Assembly: GCA_050292445.1 (NCBI GenBank)
Contig: JBNKLQ010000049.1
Coordinates: forward strand, 1 to 28,137
Direction of reading: 5' to 3'
Length of the DNA: 28,137 nt
Source: Leptofilum sp050292445
GTDB lineage: Bacteria > Chloroflexota > Anaerolineae > Promineifilales > Promineifilaceae
The position numbers and the translations under genes are program-made. Below are positions 1-7,838 of this stretch, one piece after another (within the stretch, counting starts at the first letter, position 1; each line of letters opens with the position of its first letter). The notes beneath the pieces are model-generated. The model saw only the letters and a program-made list of their open reading frames with translations. It had not been told where the DNA came from and made no database searches.

Positions 1-645
1 ACGGCCGCCCAAATGATACTCCGCAATGGATTGCAGCGCGGTGGAAGAAACAGCCCCGGTGAGGGAGGCAGGCAGCATATCGCCAATGCTCACGGCGCGC
101 AGCGAGGAACTGTTGCCACTGTCCAGCGTAGCCAGATGCCGCGCCAGCCAGCCGGTGTAATCGCCGTTTTCCGTAGCCCCGCGCTCCATCAAGTCCATCG
201 CCTCAAAATGAGAGCGTGTTTCATCCGGCGAGCCAGTGGCGTGAATAAAAGCCATGTCGCCAGCAGCATAAAGTTCGTGCAGAGGAGACAGGGTGGGATG
301 CAGGCCAAAAAAGCCGTCGAGGTCCACGGTACGGCCGTCACCCGCACGGTTATCATCAGGCCGGGGAATGCCAATAAAAGGGCGGTGGGCATAATATTGC
401 TCATCACCGTGAGGCACGACCATGTTGAGACCATCGGCACCACCGCGCAAGAAGATGCAGACCAGCGTATCCCCGGCTGGTCCCACATGTGGATCGGCCA
501 GGCTAATGCGGGGCATCCAGGTGGGCAGCGCCACAATTTTGTTGCCCAGCAGCAATGCCGCAGCCGACTGCGCGCCTCGGCCTAAAAAGGTGCGGCGGCT
601 GACGGTTTCGTATTCCTGACAGTGTGTTATTTGTTGTGTACTCAT
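1..645 (-). CDS. DUF1501 family Tat-exported protein, N-terminal part
   Basis: The reading frame is open from an ATG at 645 to the window edge (215 codons), so the C-terminus is missing. An AGGAG ribosome binding site lies 7 bases before the ATG. The N-terminus carries a twin-arginine signal (Ser-Arg-Arg-Thr-Phe-Leu, residues 16-21) followed by an Ala/Leu-rich hydrophobic stretch. The motif Phe-Leu-Arg-Gly-Gly-Ala-Asp-Gly-Leu-Asn and the later His-Ala-Thr-Gly-Ser segment are typical of DUF1501, a sulfatase/alkaline-phosphatase-like secreted family of unknown activity. DUF1501 genes usually sit next to DUF1800 genes. Here the DUF1800 gene lies upstream at 3252-4799 with a glycosyltransferase-like gene between. 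The family call is firm; the substrate is unknown. Confidence 0.9.
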   Translation of the reverse strand, partial: MSTQQITHCQEYETVSRRTFLGRGAQSAAALLLGNKIVALPTWMPRISLADPHVGPAGDTLVCIFLRGGADGLNMVVPHGDEQYYAHRPFIGIPRPDDNRAGDGRTVDLDGFFGLHPTLSPLHELYAAGDMAFIHATGSPDETRSHFEAMDLMERGATENGDYTGWLARHLATLDSGNSSSLRAVSIGDMLPASLTGAVSSTALQSIAEYHLGGR

Positions 646-664
646 TTTGTTACTCCTCGCAGTT

Positions 665-686
665 GGGCAATTTTTAAAAATTGCCC
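665..686. repeat. Perfect 22-bp palindrome at the end of the GT-like gene
   Basis: Each arm is GGGCAATTTTT or its complement, with no spacer. The palindrome begins at the last base of the preceding gene's TAG stop codon (686-688) and lies just before the DUF1501 ribosome binding site. An RNA hairpin could form, but no U-run follows on the minus strand. It may be a dispersed palindromic repeat or a weak attenuator between the two genes. Confidence 0.7.
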
Positions 687-3007
687 TACGAACTGTCATT
701 TGAACAAGTCGGTTGAATTTCTAAGGCGTTGTTGGGCAGCGGCTGACCGGACACATCGCTAACGGGCAGTCGTTCGGCGGTGGCAGGATTGTAAAAGCCG
801 AGCAGCAGCTTGTATTGGCTCAAATCGTGGCAGCTGATTTCGCCTGCCAGCAGATGTGTATCAGGAACGCGAGTGCCCGCAATCCACCATTTGGTCGGGA
901 AGTTGCCGTTGCGTGGAACGCCATCTCCTTGGGTTACCAGATCCCCATGCTCATCAACCAGATGCACAAAGACAGTCCAATCGGCCGTGGGCTGGGCCAG
1001 GGCTTGCCAATACAGCGTCAGTTCCAATCCAGCTTCACTGTGAGCAGGCTGAATTTTGTAACCATCGAGCTGGATTTGCTGGCCAAAAGTGTAATTAGTA
1101 CGGTTGGCGAGGTCGGGAACGGCCGTTTCTCCCGAAAGGATCGGCTCTGGTCCTATGCGAAATAAGCTTTCCGCCAACGGCTCACCCAGCCACACAATTG
1201 GCAGACGCGTCTGTGTCGCCTCGTCAAACAAGATCACATTGAACCAGTATAAAGAGGGTACTGGCGTGTCTTCAGCCAAAATCAACGTGTGCTGCTGCAC
1301 AATGACTTCGTCTACCTGCCAAAATGGTGCCGGATAGCGAGATGTGCCTAGCAGTTCAGATACGGCCGTTACCTGCATCTCCGGGTCTAACGGAGCCACC
1401 TGAACAACAGCCTCTGTCAAACCAGAATTGGCGGTTGGCTGGGCAAGCTCCCAAAATAAGGTCAATGTTAGCTCGTCGCCAGCCTGAATCGTTGCTGGCT
1501 CGATGGTGTAGCCCAGCAGATGAAACTGATCGCCAAAGATAGCGTCGAGGGGCAGATAGCCCACGACATTATCAGAATTTGTGGACACCGGAGCAAAGGC
1601 TGGCCGTAGGTAGTCAAATGGAACAATCAGAGCCAAAATCACGAGTGGTCCGGTAATGGCCAACTGCCCCACAGCACTGGGCCAATGCAGCCGGACCAGC
1701 CAGCGCTGCCAGCCAAGCACCAGCAGGCAGCTCAAAGGGGCAATGACGGGGAAAAGCAAACGGCCGTACGGCGCGGCGGTGCGCCACAGCCAAACCAACA
1801 TCAAGCCACCGTTGAACAATACAACCAGCCATAAAATTTGGGTGAGCTTGGTTGCCGGGATGCTGGAGAAAGGCGGCCGTTTCCGCCACAGCCATCCCAC
1901 CAGCCCCAAAACAGTTAAGGCAACAAACCAGGCATACCAACTTGGTGCTACAAAAATAGTCGCCCAGCCAAAAGCGGCCCAATAGCTTTTGAACGCTCCC
2001 CAGCTTTGGGCCAAAGAAAATCCCAGCCGCTCGACGATATTGTCTACCGGGGGCAGCGCATTGTGGCTTTCCAGCGCCAGGGGATCGCCATAGACAACGC
2101 CGTTGAACAGATACCACCAGCCGCCAACGGCCGTAACCACCACCAACCCGCCAGCCACAGCCAGCCACAATCGCTGGCGCGACCACTGCATCTGCCGGGC
2201 ACGGATGAACAGCGTCAGCAGTGCGGGCGGCAGCAAAATAAAGCCCGTCTGCTTGGTGAGCAGGGCAGCGCCCAGCAGCAGGGCTAACGTCCATTCACGC
2301 CAGCTAATCCGTGGATCATCATGGTGCAGCAGGCGGCCCATCAAGACAAAGCTCCAGGTACAAAGAGCGATGAGCAAGCTGTCGTTGGTGACACCATTGC
2401 TGACGTAGAGAAAGGTAGGATTGAACACAACGAGGGCAACGGCCGTTGCCTGCCAGCGCCAACTTTCCGGCCAAAGCTGCCTTGCCAAGGCCCAGCAGCC
2501 TAGCACCGTCGCCAGCCCAAACACCAAAGAGAGCAACCGGACACGCTGCATGGCAGCAGCCCAGGGTGCTAAATTGGGAGGGGATTGGACGGCCGTATGC
2601 ACGTACATATTTTTATTGTTGGCACCAGCAGCCAAATTCAGACCAATACCTCGGGCAAAATTAGGGTTGGGGATCACCGCCTGGGCAAACTGGTCCGTAT
2701 CGACTTTACCAACTAGCGGGGCGGCAAGCAGGTAGTAAAGTGGCGGCGCATAATAATATGGAACGTCATCGGAAACGGTCGGGGCTGGCCCGGTGCGCGT
2801 TTCTGAGGAGCGCGGCGGCAGGGTGCCGTTTTGGACGATGTAGTTGGCAACGGCAAAATGGGATGGCTCATCGGGCGTTTCCAGCAAGGGGGTTTGCTGC
2901 CGGTAGGCCCAGCCGAGGCAGGCAAAAACAAGCAAGCTGGCAGCTGGCAGAAAAAATCTGGTATGTTTTTGGAAATCCCGCAGCAAACGCTTAAACATAA
3001 ACCTCAT
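686..3007 (-). CDS. Membrane GT-C/DUF2142-like glycosyltransferase with C-terminal beta-domains
   Basis: This is a large integral membrane protein of 773 residues from the ATG at 3007 (an ATG at 2998 is also possible). After a first membrane segment comes Thr-Pro-Asp-Glu-Pro-Ser-His (residues 44-50), the first-loop acidic motif typical of ArnT/PMT-like and DUF2142 polyprenyl-phosphate-sugar-dependent transferases. About ten further hydrophobic segments follow, with aromatic-rich loops. The last 220 residues hold two copies of a soluble domain (Leu-Gly-Tyr... and Leu-Asp-Gly-Tyr..., each followed by Leu-Thr-Leu-x-Trp). The second copy has Val-Phe-Val-His-Leu-Val-Asp. This tail is common on Chloroflexota membrane transferases. 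The frame is open back to 3244, but the extra 79 residues look like translated intergenic DNA. Likely role: transfer of a sugar to an envelope polymer or exported protein. The substrate cannot be read from sequence. Confidence 0.75.
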   Translation of the reverse strand: MRFMFKRLLRDFQKHTRFFLPAASLLVFACLGWAYRQQTPLLETPDEPSHFAVANYIVQNGTLPPRSSETRTGPAPTVSDDVPYYYAPPLYYLLAAPLVGKVDTDQFAQAVIPNPNFARGIGLNLAAGANNKNMYVHTAVQSPPNLAPWAAAMQRVRLLSLVFGLATVLGCWALARQLWPESWRWQATAVALVVFNPTFLYVSNGVTNDSLLIALCTWSFVLMGRLLHHDDPRISWREWTLALLLGAALLTKQTGFILLPPALLTLFIRARQMQWSRQRLWLAVAGGLVVVTAVGGWWYLFNGVVYGDPLALESHNALPPVDNIVERLGFSLAQSWGAFKSYWAAFGWATIFVAPSWYAWFVALTVLGLVGWLWRKRPPFSSIPATKLTQILWLVVLFNGGLMLVWLWRTAAPYGRLLFPVIAPLSCLLVLGWQRWLVRLHWPSAVGQLAITGPLVILALIVPFDYLRPAFAPVSTNSDNVVGYLPLDAIFGDQFHLLGYTIEPATIQAGDELTLTLFWELAQPTANSGLTEAVVQVAPLDPEMQVTAVSELLGTSRYPAPFWQVDEVIVQQHTLILAEDTPVPSLYWFNVILFDEATQTRLPIVWLGEPLAESLFRIGPEPILSGETAVPDLANRTNYTFGQQIQLDGYKIQPAHSEAGLELTLYWQALAQPTADWTVFVHLVDEHGDLVTQGDGVPRNGNFPTKWWIAGTRVPDTHLLAGEISCHDLSQYKLLLGFYNPATAERLPVSDVSGQPLPNNALEIQPTCSNDSS

Positions 3008-3251
3008 TTCAAGCGAAAAGGGCCGATTGCGAAGATTGGGTAGATGGATAATATCGGCACAAATTAACGGTCTGCTTGCCACCGCAAACAATGAAGCTGA
3101 CACTTTGATAAGGAACAAATCAATGGCTGTGATGTGATCTGATTGATTAGACGCACTGGGGTTTTGTTTTTTAGTATAGATGTTGTTATTTGGTTGACGA
3201 ACGGCCGTTAACCAATCCAGGGGAGCGTACATACCTGTTCTCATCTAAAAC
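3008..3251. other. Gap between DUF1800 and GT-like genes
   Basis: About 240 bases lie between the DUF1800 stop and the favoured start of the GT-like gene. The stretch is AT-richer than the flanking genes and is open in the GT frame, so an N-terminal extension cannot be excluded. One ACGGCCGT octamer lies at 3201-3208. No clear promoter or hairpin was found. Confidence 0.5.
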
Positions 3252-4799
3252 TCAGGTCCACTGGAATTCAGGGCTGGCGAGCATCAGGGCCACACAGTCG
3301 CGCAGCCGGGCCTGGGCTTCATCGTTTTGCAGCGACGCGTTGTCGATGTAGTTGGTGAACAAAGTGAGTTCGTCATCTTGCAGGGAACGGCCGTAAACCA
3401 ACCCGGCGAACAATTGGATGGCGGCAACGGCCGTTTCAGCCTCACCCACAGCCAAAAGATTGTCCAGGGGCACCGTGGCTCCAGGAATTTCGTTGTGCAA
3501 CAGAGCCAGGGCAAAGTTCCAACGGGGAAGCAAATTGGCCGCCCAGGCAGATGAGTCATCTGGATAGCCATCGGGTGGCGGCCAAAGGAACAGCGGTTGT
3601 CCCATTACCTGCATCCAGTCGGCAATAGCCCGGCCCCGCCCCAGCCGAAATTCCACATGCAGCGTGCGCAGCACAGAGACCATGTAGGTATGCGGCCGTT
3701 TCAGCTTAGGCGGCGCGGTGGCAAACATCTTGCTTAGAAAGATCACCCGCAGCATCGCTTTGATCTCACCATCGCTTTGTAAATAAGCTTCGGTCACCTG
3801 AGCCACCAGGTCGGCAGGCGGGTCATCAGCTACAAAACGGCGCACCAATTTGGTGGCCAAAAAATTGGCCGTGGCCGGATGGGTCGCCAGTAAATCGAGC
3901 AGTTCCGCCACTTCTTCCGCGCCGCGACCGGCTGGGAATATTTGGTCTAAAACCTGCTTCTCGCCAAAGTCGTGCCGGTCTTCATCAAAGATAAACTGCC
4001 CACGCAAACGGCCGCGTCGGGCCACGGTCCAGCCAGTGAGGATACGGGCCACTTCCTGCACATCTTGCTGGCTGTAGCCGCCAGCGACGCCCAGGGTGTG
4101 CAGTTCCAGCAGTTCTCGGGCATAGTTTTCATTGGGGTGGCTCTTTTCGTTGCTGATATTGTCTAGATAAAGCAGCATGGCAGGGCTTTGGGCCGATGCG
4201 CCTAGTAAATCACGGAAGTTGCCTAGCGCATACGGCCGTATCACGTCCCGATCATCCACAATTTTCGCCAGCGGCATCAACGGCTCTTTGCGCAGATAAA
4301 TATTGAAATGATCCGACCAGAATTCGACCATTGCTTCGTACAGCTGCCTTTTGGAGTAGCGTGCGCGCATAAAGGTGGAGCCAATGAGTTCGATGGTGGC
4401 ATCTCGTGGCTCCTGCTCCAGCAGTTGGCTGGCATCCATCTGGTACAGTGTTTGGTTCCGGGCAATCAGGTCGCTAGCAGTGTCCTCGATAGCTTCAGGA
4501 TTAAGCTGTTCCTCAAGATAGGCGGCCAATCCGAGCTGGGTAACGCGCTCAACTTCGCCGGGTGCCGGACCATAGCCCGCCCGGTTGAGCAATCGTCGCA
4601 CCGGATTCATAACCTGGCTGGGTAAATCGGGGCCGCTTTGGGTGAAGGGGGCGGTGCCGGGAACGGCCGTTGGCACCGTCAACGTTTCTGGCAATTCGTT
4701 CTGATCCAGCTTCTGCCCAATCACACTGCACCCGGCGGTTCCGGCAGCAACGGCCGTCAGGCCACCCAGGCGGAGAAAGTCGCGTCTGGTTAGTTTCAT
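3252..4799 (-). CDS. DUF1800 family Tat-exported protein
   Basis: This 515-residue protein starts with Lys-Leu-Thr-Arg-Arg-Asp-Phe-Leu, a twin-arginine export signal. A Thr-Ala-Gly-Cys follows at the end of the hydrophobic stretch, so it may be a Tat-exported lipoprotein. Family hallmarks are the opening Leu-Leu-Asn-Arg-Ala-Gly-Tyr-Gly-Pro motif, Phe-Trp-Ser-Asp-His-Phe-Asn, and the very characteristic Glu-Asn-Tyr-Ala-Arg-Glu-Leu-Leu-Glu-Leu-His-Thr-Leu-Gly. The length is normal for the family. DUF1800 proteins are generally encoded beside DUF1501 proteins and the pair is thought to act outside the cytoplasm, but no enzymatic activity is established. The ATG at 4799 has a GAGGA site 3 bases upstream, rather close. 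Confidence 0.92.
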   Translation of the reverse strand: MKLTRRDFLRLGGLTAVAAGTAGCSVIGQKLDQNELPETLTVPTAVPGTAPFTQSGPDLPSQVMNPVRRLLNRAGYGPAPGEVERVTQLGLAAYLEEQLNPEAIEDTASDLIARNQTLYQMDASQLLEQEPRDATIELIGSTFMRARYSKRQLYEAMVEFWSDHFNIYLRKEPLMPLAKIVDDRDVIRPYALGNFRDLLGASAQSPAMLLYLDNISNEKSHPNENYARELLELHTLGVAGGYSQQDVQEVARILTGWTVARRGRLRGQFIFDEDRHDFGEKQVLDQIFPAGRGAEEVAELLDLLATHPATANFLATKLVRRFVADDPPADLVAQVTEAYLQSDGEIKAMLRVIFLSKMFATAPPKLKRPHTYMVSVLRTLHVEFRLGRGRAIADWMQVMGQPLFLWPPPDGYPDDSSAWAANLLPRWNFALALLHNEIPGATVPLDNLLAVGEAETAVAAIQLFAGLVYGRSLQDDELTLFTNYIDNASLQNDEAQARLRDCVALMLASPEFQWT

Positions 4800-4875
4800 G
4801 GTTCCTCACGGTCAGTGAGCAGTAGGTCAGTATTCAGTCAACTGTTTACTGACCCACTGAACACTGATTACTGAT
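4800..4875. repeat. Heptad-type inverted repeat, word CAGTAAT/GTCAGTA
   Basis: The gap upstream of the DUF1800 gene is filled by degenerate 7-base words. They form an imperfect inverted repeat: arms 4820-4838 and 4841-4859 (19 bases each, 16 pairing) around a 2-base centre. Further tandem copies of ACTGATT continue to 4876. This is the clearest member of a family of intergenic elements in this window that share architecture but not sequence. Confidence 0.7.
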
Positions 4876-5383
4876 TACCGGCCACCACAACCTGCTCACT
4901 CACCGTCGGGCGAGGCAACCAGCCAAGCAGGCCAAAAACGGCCGCGCCTAATACGGTAATGCCCACAATAGGCGCAAACAAGAACCAGCCGACAATGGGA
5001 AACAGGCAGGCCAACTCATACATCACAGCGCCCCGCAGCCAGTTCATCGCTTCAGAGCTTGGGTTAATCAGGGTAATTCGTTTGGCCAGCAGGCGGCTCA
5101 TGCCCGCAGCTCCCAGCGTGCCCAACCCCATCCCCACAAAGGCAGCAACAAACGCCGTGCCGCGCACCACGCCGATAGGCACATTGGCGGTGATGGCAAT
5201 CCATAAAAGAAAAGCGGCCGTTACCGGCACACCCAAAAAGAAACTTTTACCAGGGGTCCGTTCCAAACGGGTTTCAATGCGGGCCGTAATTTGGGGCATC
5301 AATAAATTGAGGGCGAGCAGCAATGCAGGCAGGCAAATTAAGATACCCAGGAGAGAGTAAACAACAATATAAACATCAACCAT
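4868..5383 (-). CDS. Small integral membrane protein
   Basis: This 171-residue protein has four strongly hydrophobic segments (approximately residues 5-30, 49-66, 70-95 and 122-155) and a short polar tail. I do not recognise the family with confidence. It resembles the small polytopic proteins often annotated as hypothetical in Chloroflexota. The start at 5383 is supported by AAGGAG 8 bases upstream. The stop is 68 bases from the DUF1800 start, so co-transcription is possible, although the gap is occupied by an inverted-repeat element. It could be a membrane partner of the exported DUF1800/DUF1501 proteins, but that rests on position only. Confidence 0.65.
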   Translation of the reverse strand: MVDVYIVVYSLLGILICLPALLLALNLLMPQITARIETRLERTPGKSFFLGVPVTAAFLLWIAITANVPIGVVRGTAFVAAFVGMGLGTLGAAGMSRLLAKRITLINPSSEAMNWLRGAVMYELACLFPIVGWFLFAPIVGITVLGAAVFGLLGWLPRPTVSEQVVVAGNQ

Positions 5384-5404
5384 GAGAATGCTCCTTCAAT
5401 TATA

Positions 5405-5460
5405 GTAGCGAGTGGCTTGTACCAACTACTAACCACCAGCGACTAACCGTTACTGGCTAT
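5405..5460. repeat. Degenerate heptad repeat, word ACTAACC
   Basis: Imperfect 7-base units (CTACTAA, CCACCAG, CGACTAA, CCGTTAC) follow one another between the small membrane protein and the BTAD gene. The inverted half is poorly preserved. This is a weak member of the intergenic element family. The rest of the gap to 5598 shows nothing recognisable. Confidence 0.4.
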
Positions 5461-5598
5461 AGATACCGGAAACATTCGCAAAAGTTGCAATCCGTTTGTA
5501 AATTGTTTGTAAAATGTGGGAATGAGTCTTTTGGGTTATTGGGTGAAATGTGCTGCGTGAAACATGCCTCACTTCTTACGGGCAGGGAGATCTTTGCC

Positions 5599-6348
5599 TT
5601 ATTTTTTGAGAAGGGCTTGCGTGGCGGTAGAGACGTCCCGCGAGAAGATTTCCTGCATGATGTGGCGACATGTTTCAAACTGGGCCTCGGCCTGCTGGCG
5701 CTGGCCCGCTTGCAAATGCAGGTTGATGAGCCAACGATGCCAGCCTTCGTGATGGGGCTCAATGGTAATAAGCTGCTGGGCAAAGGGAATGGCCTTGCCG
5801 ATCTCACCATCTGCTTCGTATTTGTTAATTAGCTGTAAAAGTGTTTCCAGAGCCTTTAGACGATGTTGTTCACGTTCCAGCGCAGCCCATTCGATAAACC
5901 CTTTGGCGTCTTGCACTTGAATCGTTTCCAAAAAATCACCGCGATACAGTTTGAGTGCCCGTTCTGGCTGCTGGGGAATGGTTTGTTGGAAAACGGCCGT
6001 ATCCAGCCACACTTCATACGCCGGATTCAGCCGGACTGTTTGCCGATTGATGAGAATGGCATCTTCACACACGCGGCGCAGCCGGGAAAGCAAAACGCGC
6101 AAATTGTTGTTCGCATGATTGCGCGATTGGGCATTGAATAATAATGAGGCCAGCGCTTCGCGCAAATGAGGGAAAGGTTGACAAACCAAATAGGCAAACA
6201 ACGCATCTACTTTGTGCGATGTGGATTCGGCCAGGGGCTGTCCGTTAATAGAAAACGATGGCGTACCAAAAAGGCGTATCTCTAGATTGGCTGCTGTCTC
6301 CACCATCTCATTCTGCTCGATTAACTGTTCTTGTTCTAATGGCTGCAT
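5599..6348 (-). CDS. Stand-alone SARP/BTAD-type transcriptional regulator
   Basis: The 249-residue protein has an N-terminal winged-helix region (about residues 20-110, starting Glu-Ile-Arg-Leu-Phe-Gly-Thr-Pro-Ser-Phe and containing Asn-Leu-Arg-Val-Leu-Leu-Ser-Arg-Leu-Arg-Arg). An all-helical bacterial transcriptional activator domain (BTAD, TPR-like) follows to the C-terminus. This is the OmpR-like DNA-binding plus BTAD layout of SARP/AfsR regulators. Many relatives continue into large NB-ARC or AAA ATPase and TPR regions; here the protein stops after BTAD, at the size of the small SARPs. It is transcribed away from the two lipoprotein genes, which are natural candidate targets. The ATG at 6348 has only a weak AAAGAGA site upstream. 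Confidence 0.8.
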   Translation of the reverse strand: MQPLEQEQLIEQNEMVETAANLEIRLFGTPSFSINGQPLAESTSHKVDALFAYLVCQPFPHLREALASLLFNAQSRNHANNNLRVLLSRLRRVCEDAILINRQTVRLNPAYEVWLDTAVFQQTIPQQPERALKLYRGDFLETIQVQDAKGFIEWAALEREQHRLKALETLLQLINKYEADGEIGKAIPFAQQLITIEPHHEGWHRWLINLHLQAGQRQQAEAQFETCRHIMQEIFSRDVSTATQALLKK

Positions 6349-6582
6349 AGTCTCTTTGGTGTTAGAACTCTTTGCTGCAAGTATGCCCCTATTGCCTGAT
6401 TATCTGAATTTTTTGTCCTACTGCGTCTAATGGTTACAGTGGCTTTGTTAGGCTCCCATGCAGCACGCCTTGGTTCAATTGCAGGATCATCGTAATGGGG
6501 CAAGGTTAACATTAGACTTACGTCTTACTTGGCACAGCAGTAGGTCAACTTGGCAGTAAATAATGGTAAAAAAGAGGTGCTG

Positions 6583-7161
6583 ATGAACGGCCGTTTCCAC
6601 AAACAACTATTTCTTTTTTTCGTCCTCATGGTGATCAGCATCAGCTGTGGCAGCAGGACAAGTAATGTCGGTCCCACGCCCACCGTTGATCCGGCACAGG
6701 CAATGCAGGCAGCGATCCAAGCCACTATGGCCGCCGAAGCAGGCAATCGCGGCGAGCAAATTATTGCCTGGCTGGCCGAACTAGATGAAGCCGAGAAGTT
6801 GTGGCAGGAGCAGGGAATTGCTCACTACACCATCGCAATCGCTTACACCCCCAGCAATACGGTAAACCAATCTATCTACACCCTGACTGTGGAAAATGGC
6901 GAAATTGTGGCAGAGTCAGCCACCTGTGTGGCTTTTGGCACAAATGCCAACTGCGTGGTTGAGGATTTAGATACAACAACGCTCACCGTCCCCGGTTTAT
7001 TTACTACAGCGCGCAATGCCCTGGAAAGCGACACCATCAACGACACGGGCAACGGATTCAATTTTCATGAGCTGTACGGACTACCCCAATTCATTGGGCT
7101 GCGTTCCACGGGGCAGTTCCCCTGGTTTTGGCAGGTGAATTCGTTTGAAGTACTTGAGTAG
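6583..7161 (+). CDS. DUF6174-like lipoprotein, paralogue 1
   Basis: This predicted lipoprotein has 192 residues. The start at 6583 is chosen over an in-frame ATG at 6550 because GAGGTG lies just upstream and because it matches the start and exact length of the neighbouring paralogue. A hydrophobic signal ends at Ser-Ile-Ser-Cys, a weak lipobox. Next comes a Pro-Thr-Pro-Thr-Val-Asp-Pro linker and an Ala/Gln-rich helix. The C-terminal domain (Tyr-Thr-Ile-Ala..., Val-Glu-Asn-Gly-Glu-Ile-Val, Leu-Thr-Val-Pro-Gly-Leu-Phe, then Gly-Leu-Pro-Gln-Phe-Ile) has the pattern of DUF6174, a small beta-rich extracytoplasmic domain of unknown function. Codons 2-4 are the genome-wide octamer, read as Asn-Gly-Arg. 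Confidence 0.75.
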   Translation: MNGRFHKQLFLFFVLMVISISCGSRTSNVGPTPTVDPAQAMQAAIQATMAAEAGNRGEQIIAWLAELDEAEKLWQEQGIAHYTIAIAYTPSNTVNQSIYTLTVENGEIVAESATCVAFGTNANCVVEDLDTTTLTVPGLFTTARNALESDTINDTGNGFNFHELYGLPQFIGLRSTGQFPWFWQVNSFEVLE

Positions 7162-7185
7162 CTTACCTATCTGAGGAGGATGTTG

Positions 7186-7764
7186 ATGAACGGCCGTTTC
7201 TGGCAAAAGCTATCTATTTTTATCATAACGATCATGTTAGCCGCTGGCTGTGGTGGCGGGGCAAGCAGCACCGAACCCACGCCTACCGTCGATCCCGCCC
7301 AGGCAATGCAGGCAGCCATTCAGGCCACCATGGCCGCAGAAGCAGGCAACCGGGGCGAGCAAATGACCACCTGGCTGGCCGAGCTAGATGAGGCCGAAGC
7401 GCGTTGGGCGGCCAACCCCGTAGAGAACTATCAAATTGAAGTGCTGTATGTGGAAACCTCACGGCAGGTGGTTCAAGTTCATACCATTACTGTGGCCGAT
7501 GGTGCGGTAGTGACTGAAGATGTGCGCTGTAGCGACCAGGCCCCCGGCTGTGTAATCAGTAAGATTCCCGCCGAGCACCTGACGATTCCTGGCCTCTTTC
7601 AAACAGCGCGAAACGCACTAGAGAATGATGAAGTCAACGAGTTTGGTGGTGGCTTCAATTTTCATGAAACCTATGGCTTTCCCCAAAATATCAGCCTGCG
7701 CACGTCAGGAGCCAACCAGCTGCCGTGGTATTGGCAGGTAGAATCGTTTACCGTTAATGAATAA
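7186..7764 (+). CDS. DUF6174-like lipoprotein, paralogue 2
   Basis: This is the second copy of the lipoprotein, also 192 residues and 24 bases downstream of the first. GGAGG lies upstream of the ATG at 7186; an in-frame ATG at 7180 overlaps that ribosome binding site and is rejected. The lipobox Leu-Ala-Ala-Gly-Cys is better than in paralogue 1. The linker and Ala-rich helix after the cysteine are almost identical in protein between the copies, with mainly silent differences in DNA. The C-terminal DUF6174-like domains are well diverged. That pattern suggests an old duplication with strong constraint on the membrane-proximal stalk. The pair ends at a strong terminator. Confidence 0.78.
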   Translation: MNGRFWQKLSIFIITIMLAAGCGGGASSTEPTPTVDPAQAMQAAIQATMAAEAGNRGEQMTTWLAELDEAEARWAANPVENYQIEVLYVETSRQVVQVHTITVADGAVVTEDVRCSDQAPGCVISKIPAEHLTIPGLFQTARNALENDEVNEFGGGFNFHETYGFPQNISLRTSGANQLPWYWQVESFTVNE

Positions 7765-7776
7765 ATGGGGGAAATA

Positions 7777-7815
7777 AAAAGAAACGGCCGTCTCCCACAG
7801 ACGGCCGTTTCTTTT
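7777..7815. terminator. Bidirectional terminator built from two ACGGCCGT octamers
   Basis: A perfect 17-bp stem (7777-7793 with 7799-7815) closes a 5-base CCCAC loop. T-rich tracts lie on both sides, so it can terminate both the lipoprotein transcript and the convergent aceA transcript. Each stem arm contains one whole copy of the over-represented octamer (7784-7791 and 7801-7808). Confidence 0.88.
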
Positions 7816-7838
7816 ACCAAGGAGTGGCGAAATAAAAG

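Noticed and set aside
13..585. 190-codon plus-strand open frame at the left edge
   Set aside because: The opposite strand encodes an unbroken DUF1501 N-terminus with a Tat signal and ribosome binding site.
1614..2294. 226-codon open frame on the minus strand inside the GT-like gene
   Set aside because: It overlaps the hydrophobic transferase frame completely, has no ribosome binding site and resembles no family.
3008..3244. 79-residue N-terminal extension of the GT-like protein from ATG 3244
   Set aside because: The extension is polar, of mixed composition and unlike any signal or domain. The first membrane segment follows ATG 3007/2998 directly. It remains possible but unlikely.
4800..4875. 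CRISPR-like array
   Set aside because: The units are degenerate, about 7 bases long and without unique spacers. No cas genes are in the window.
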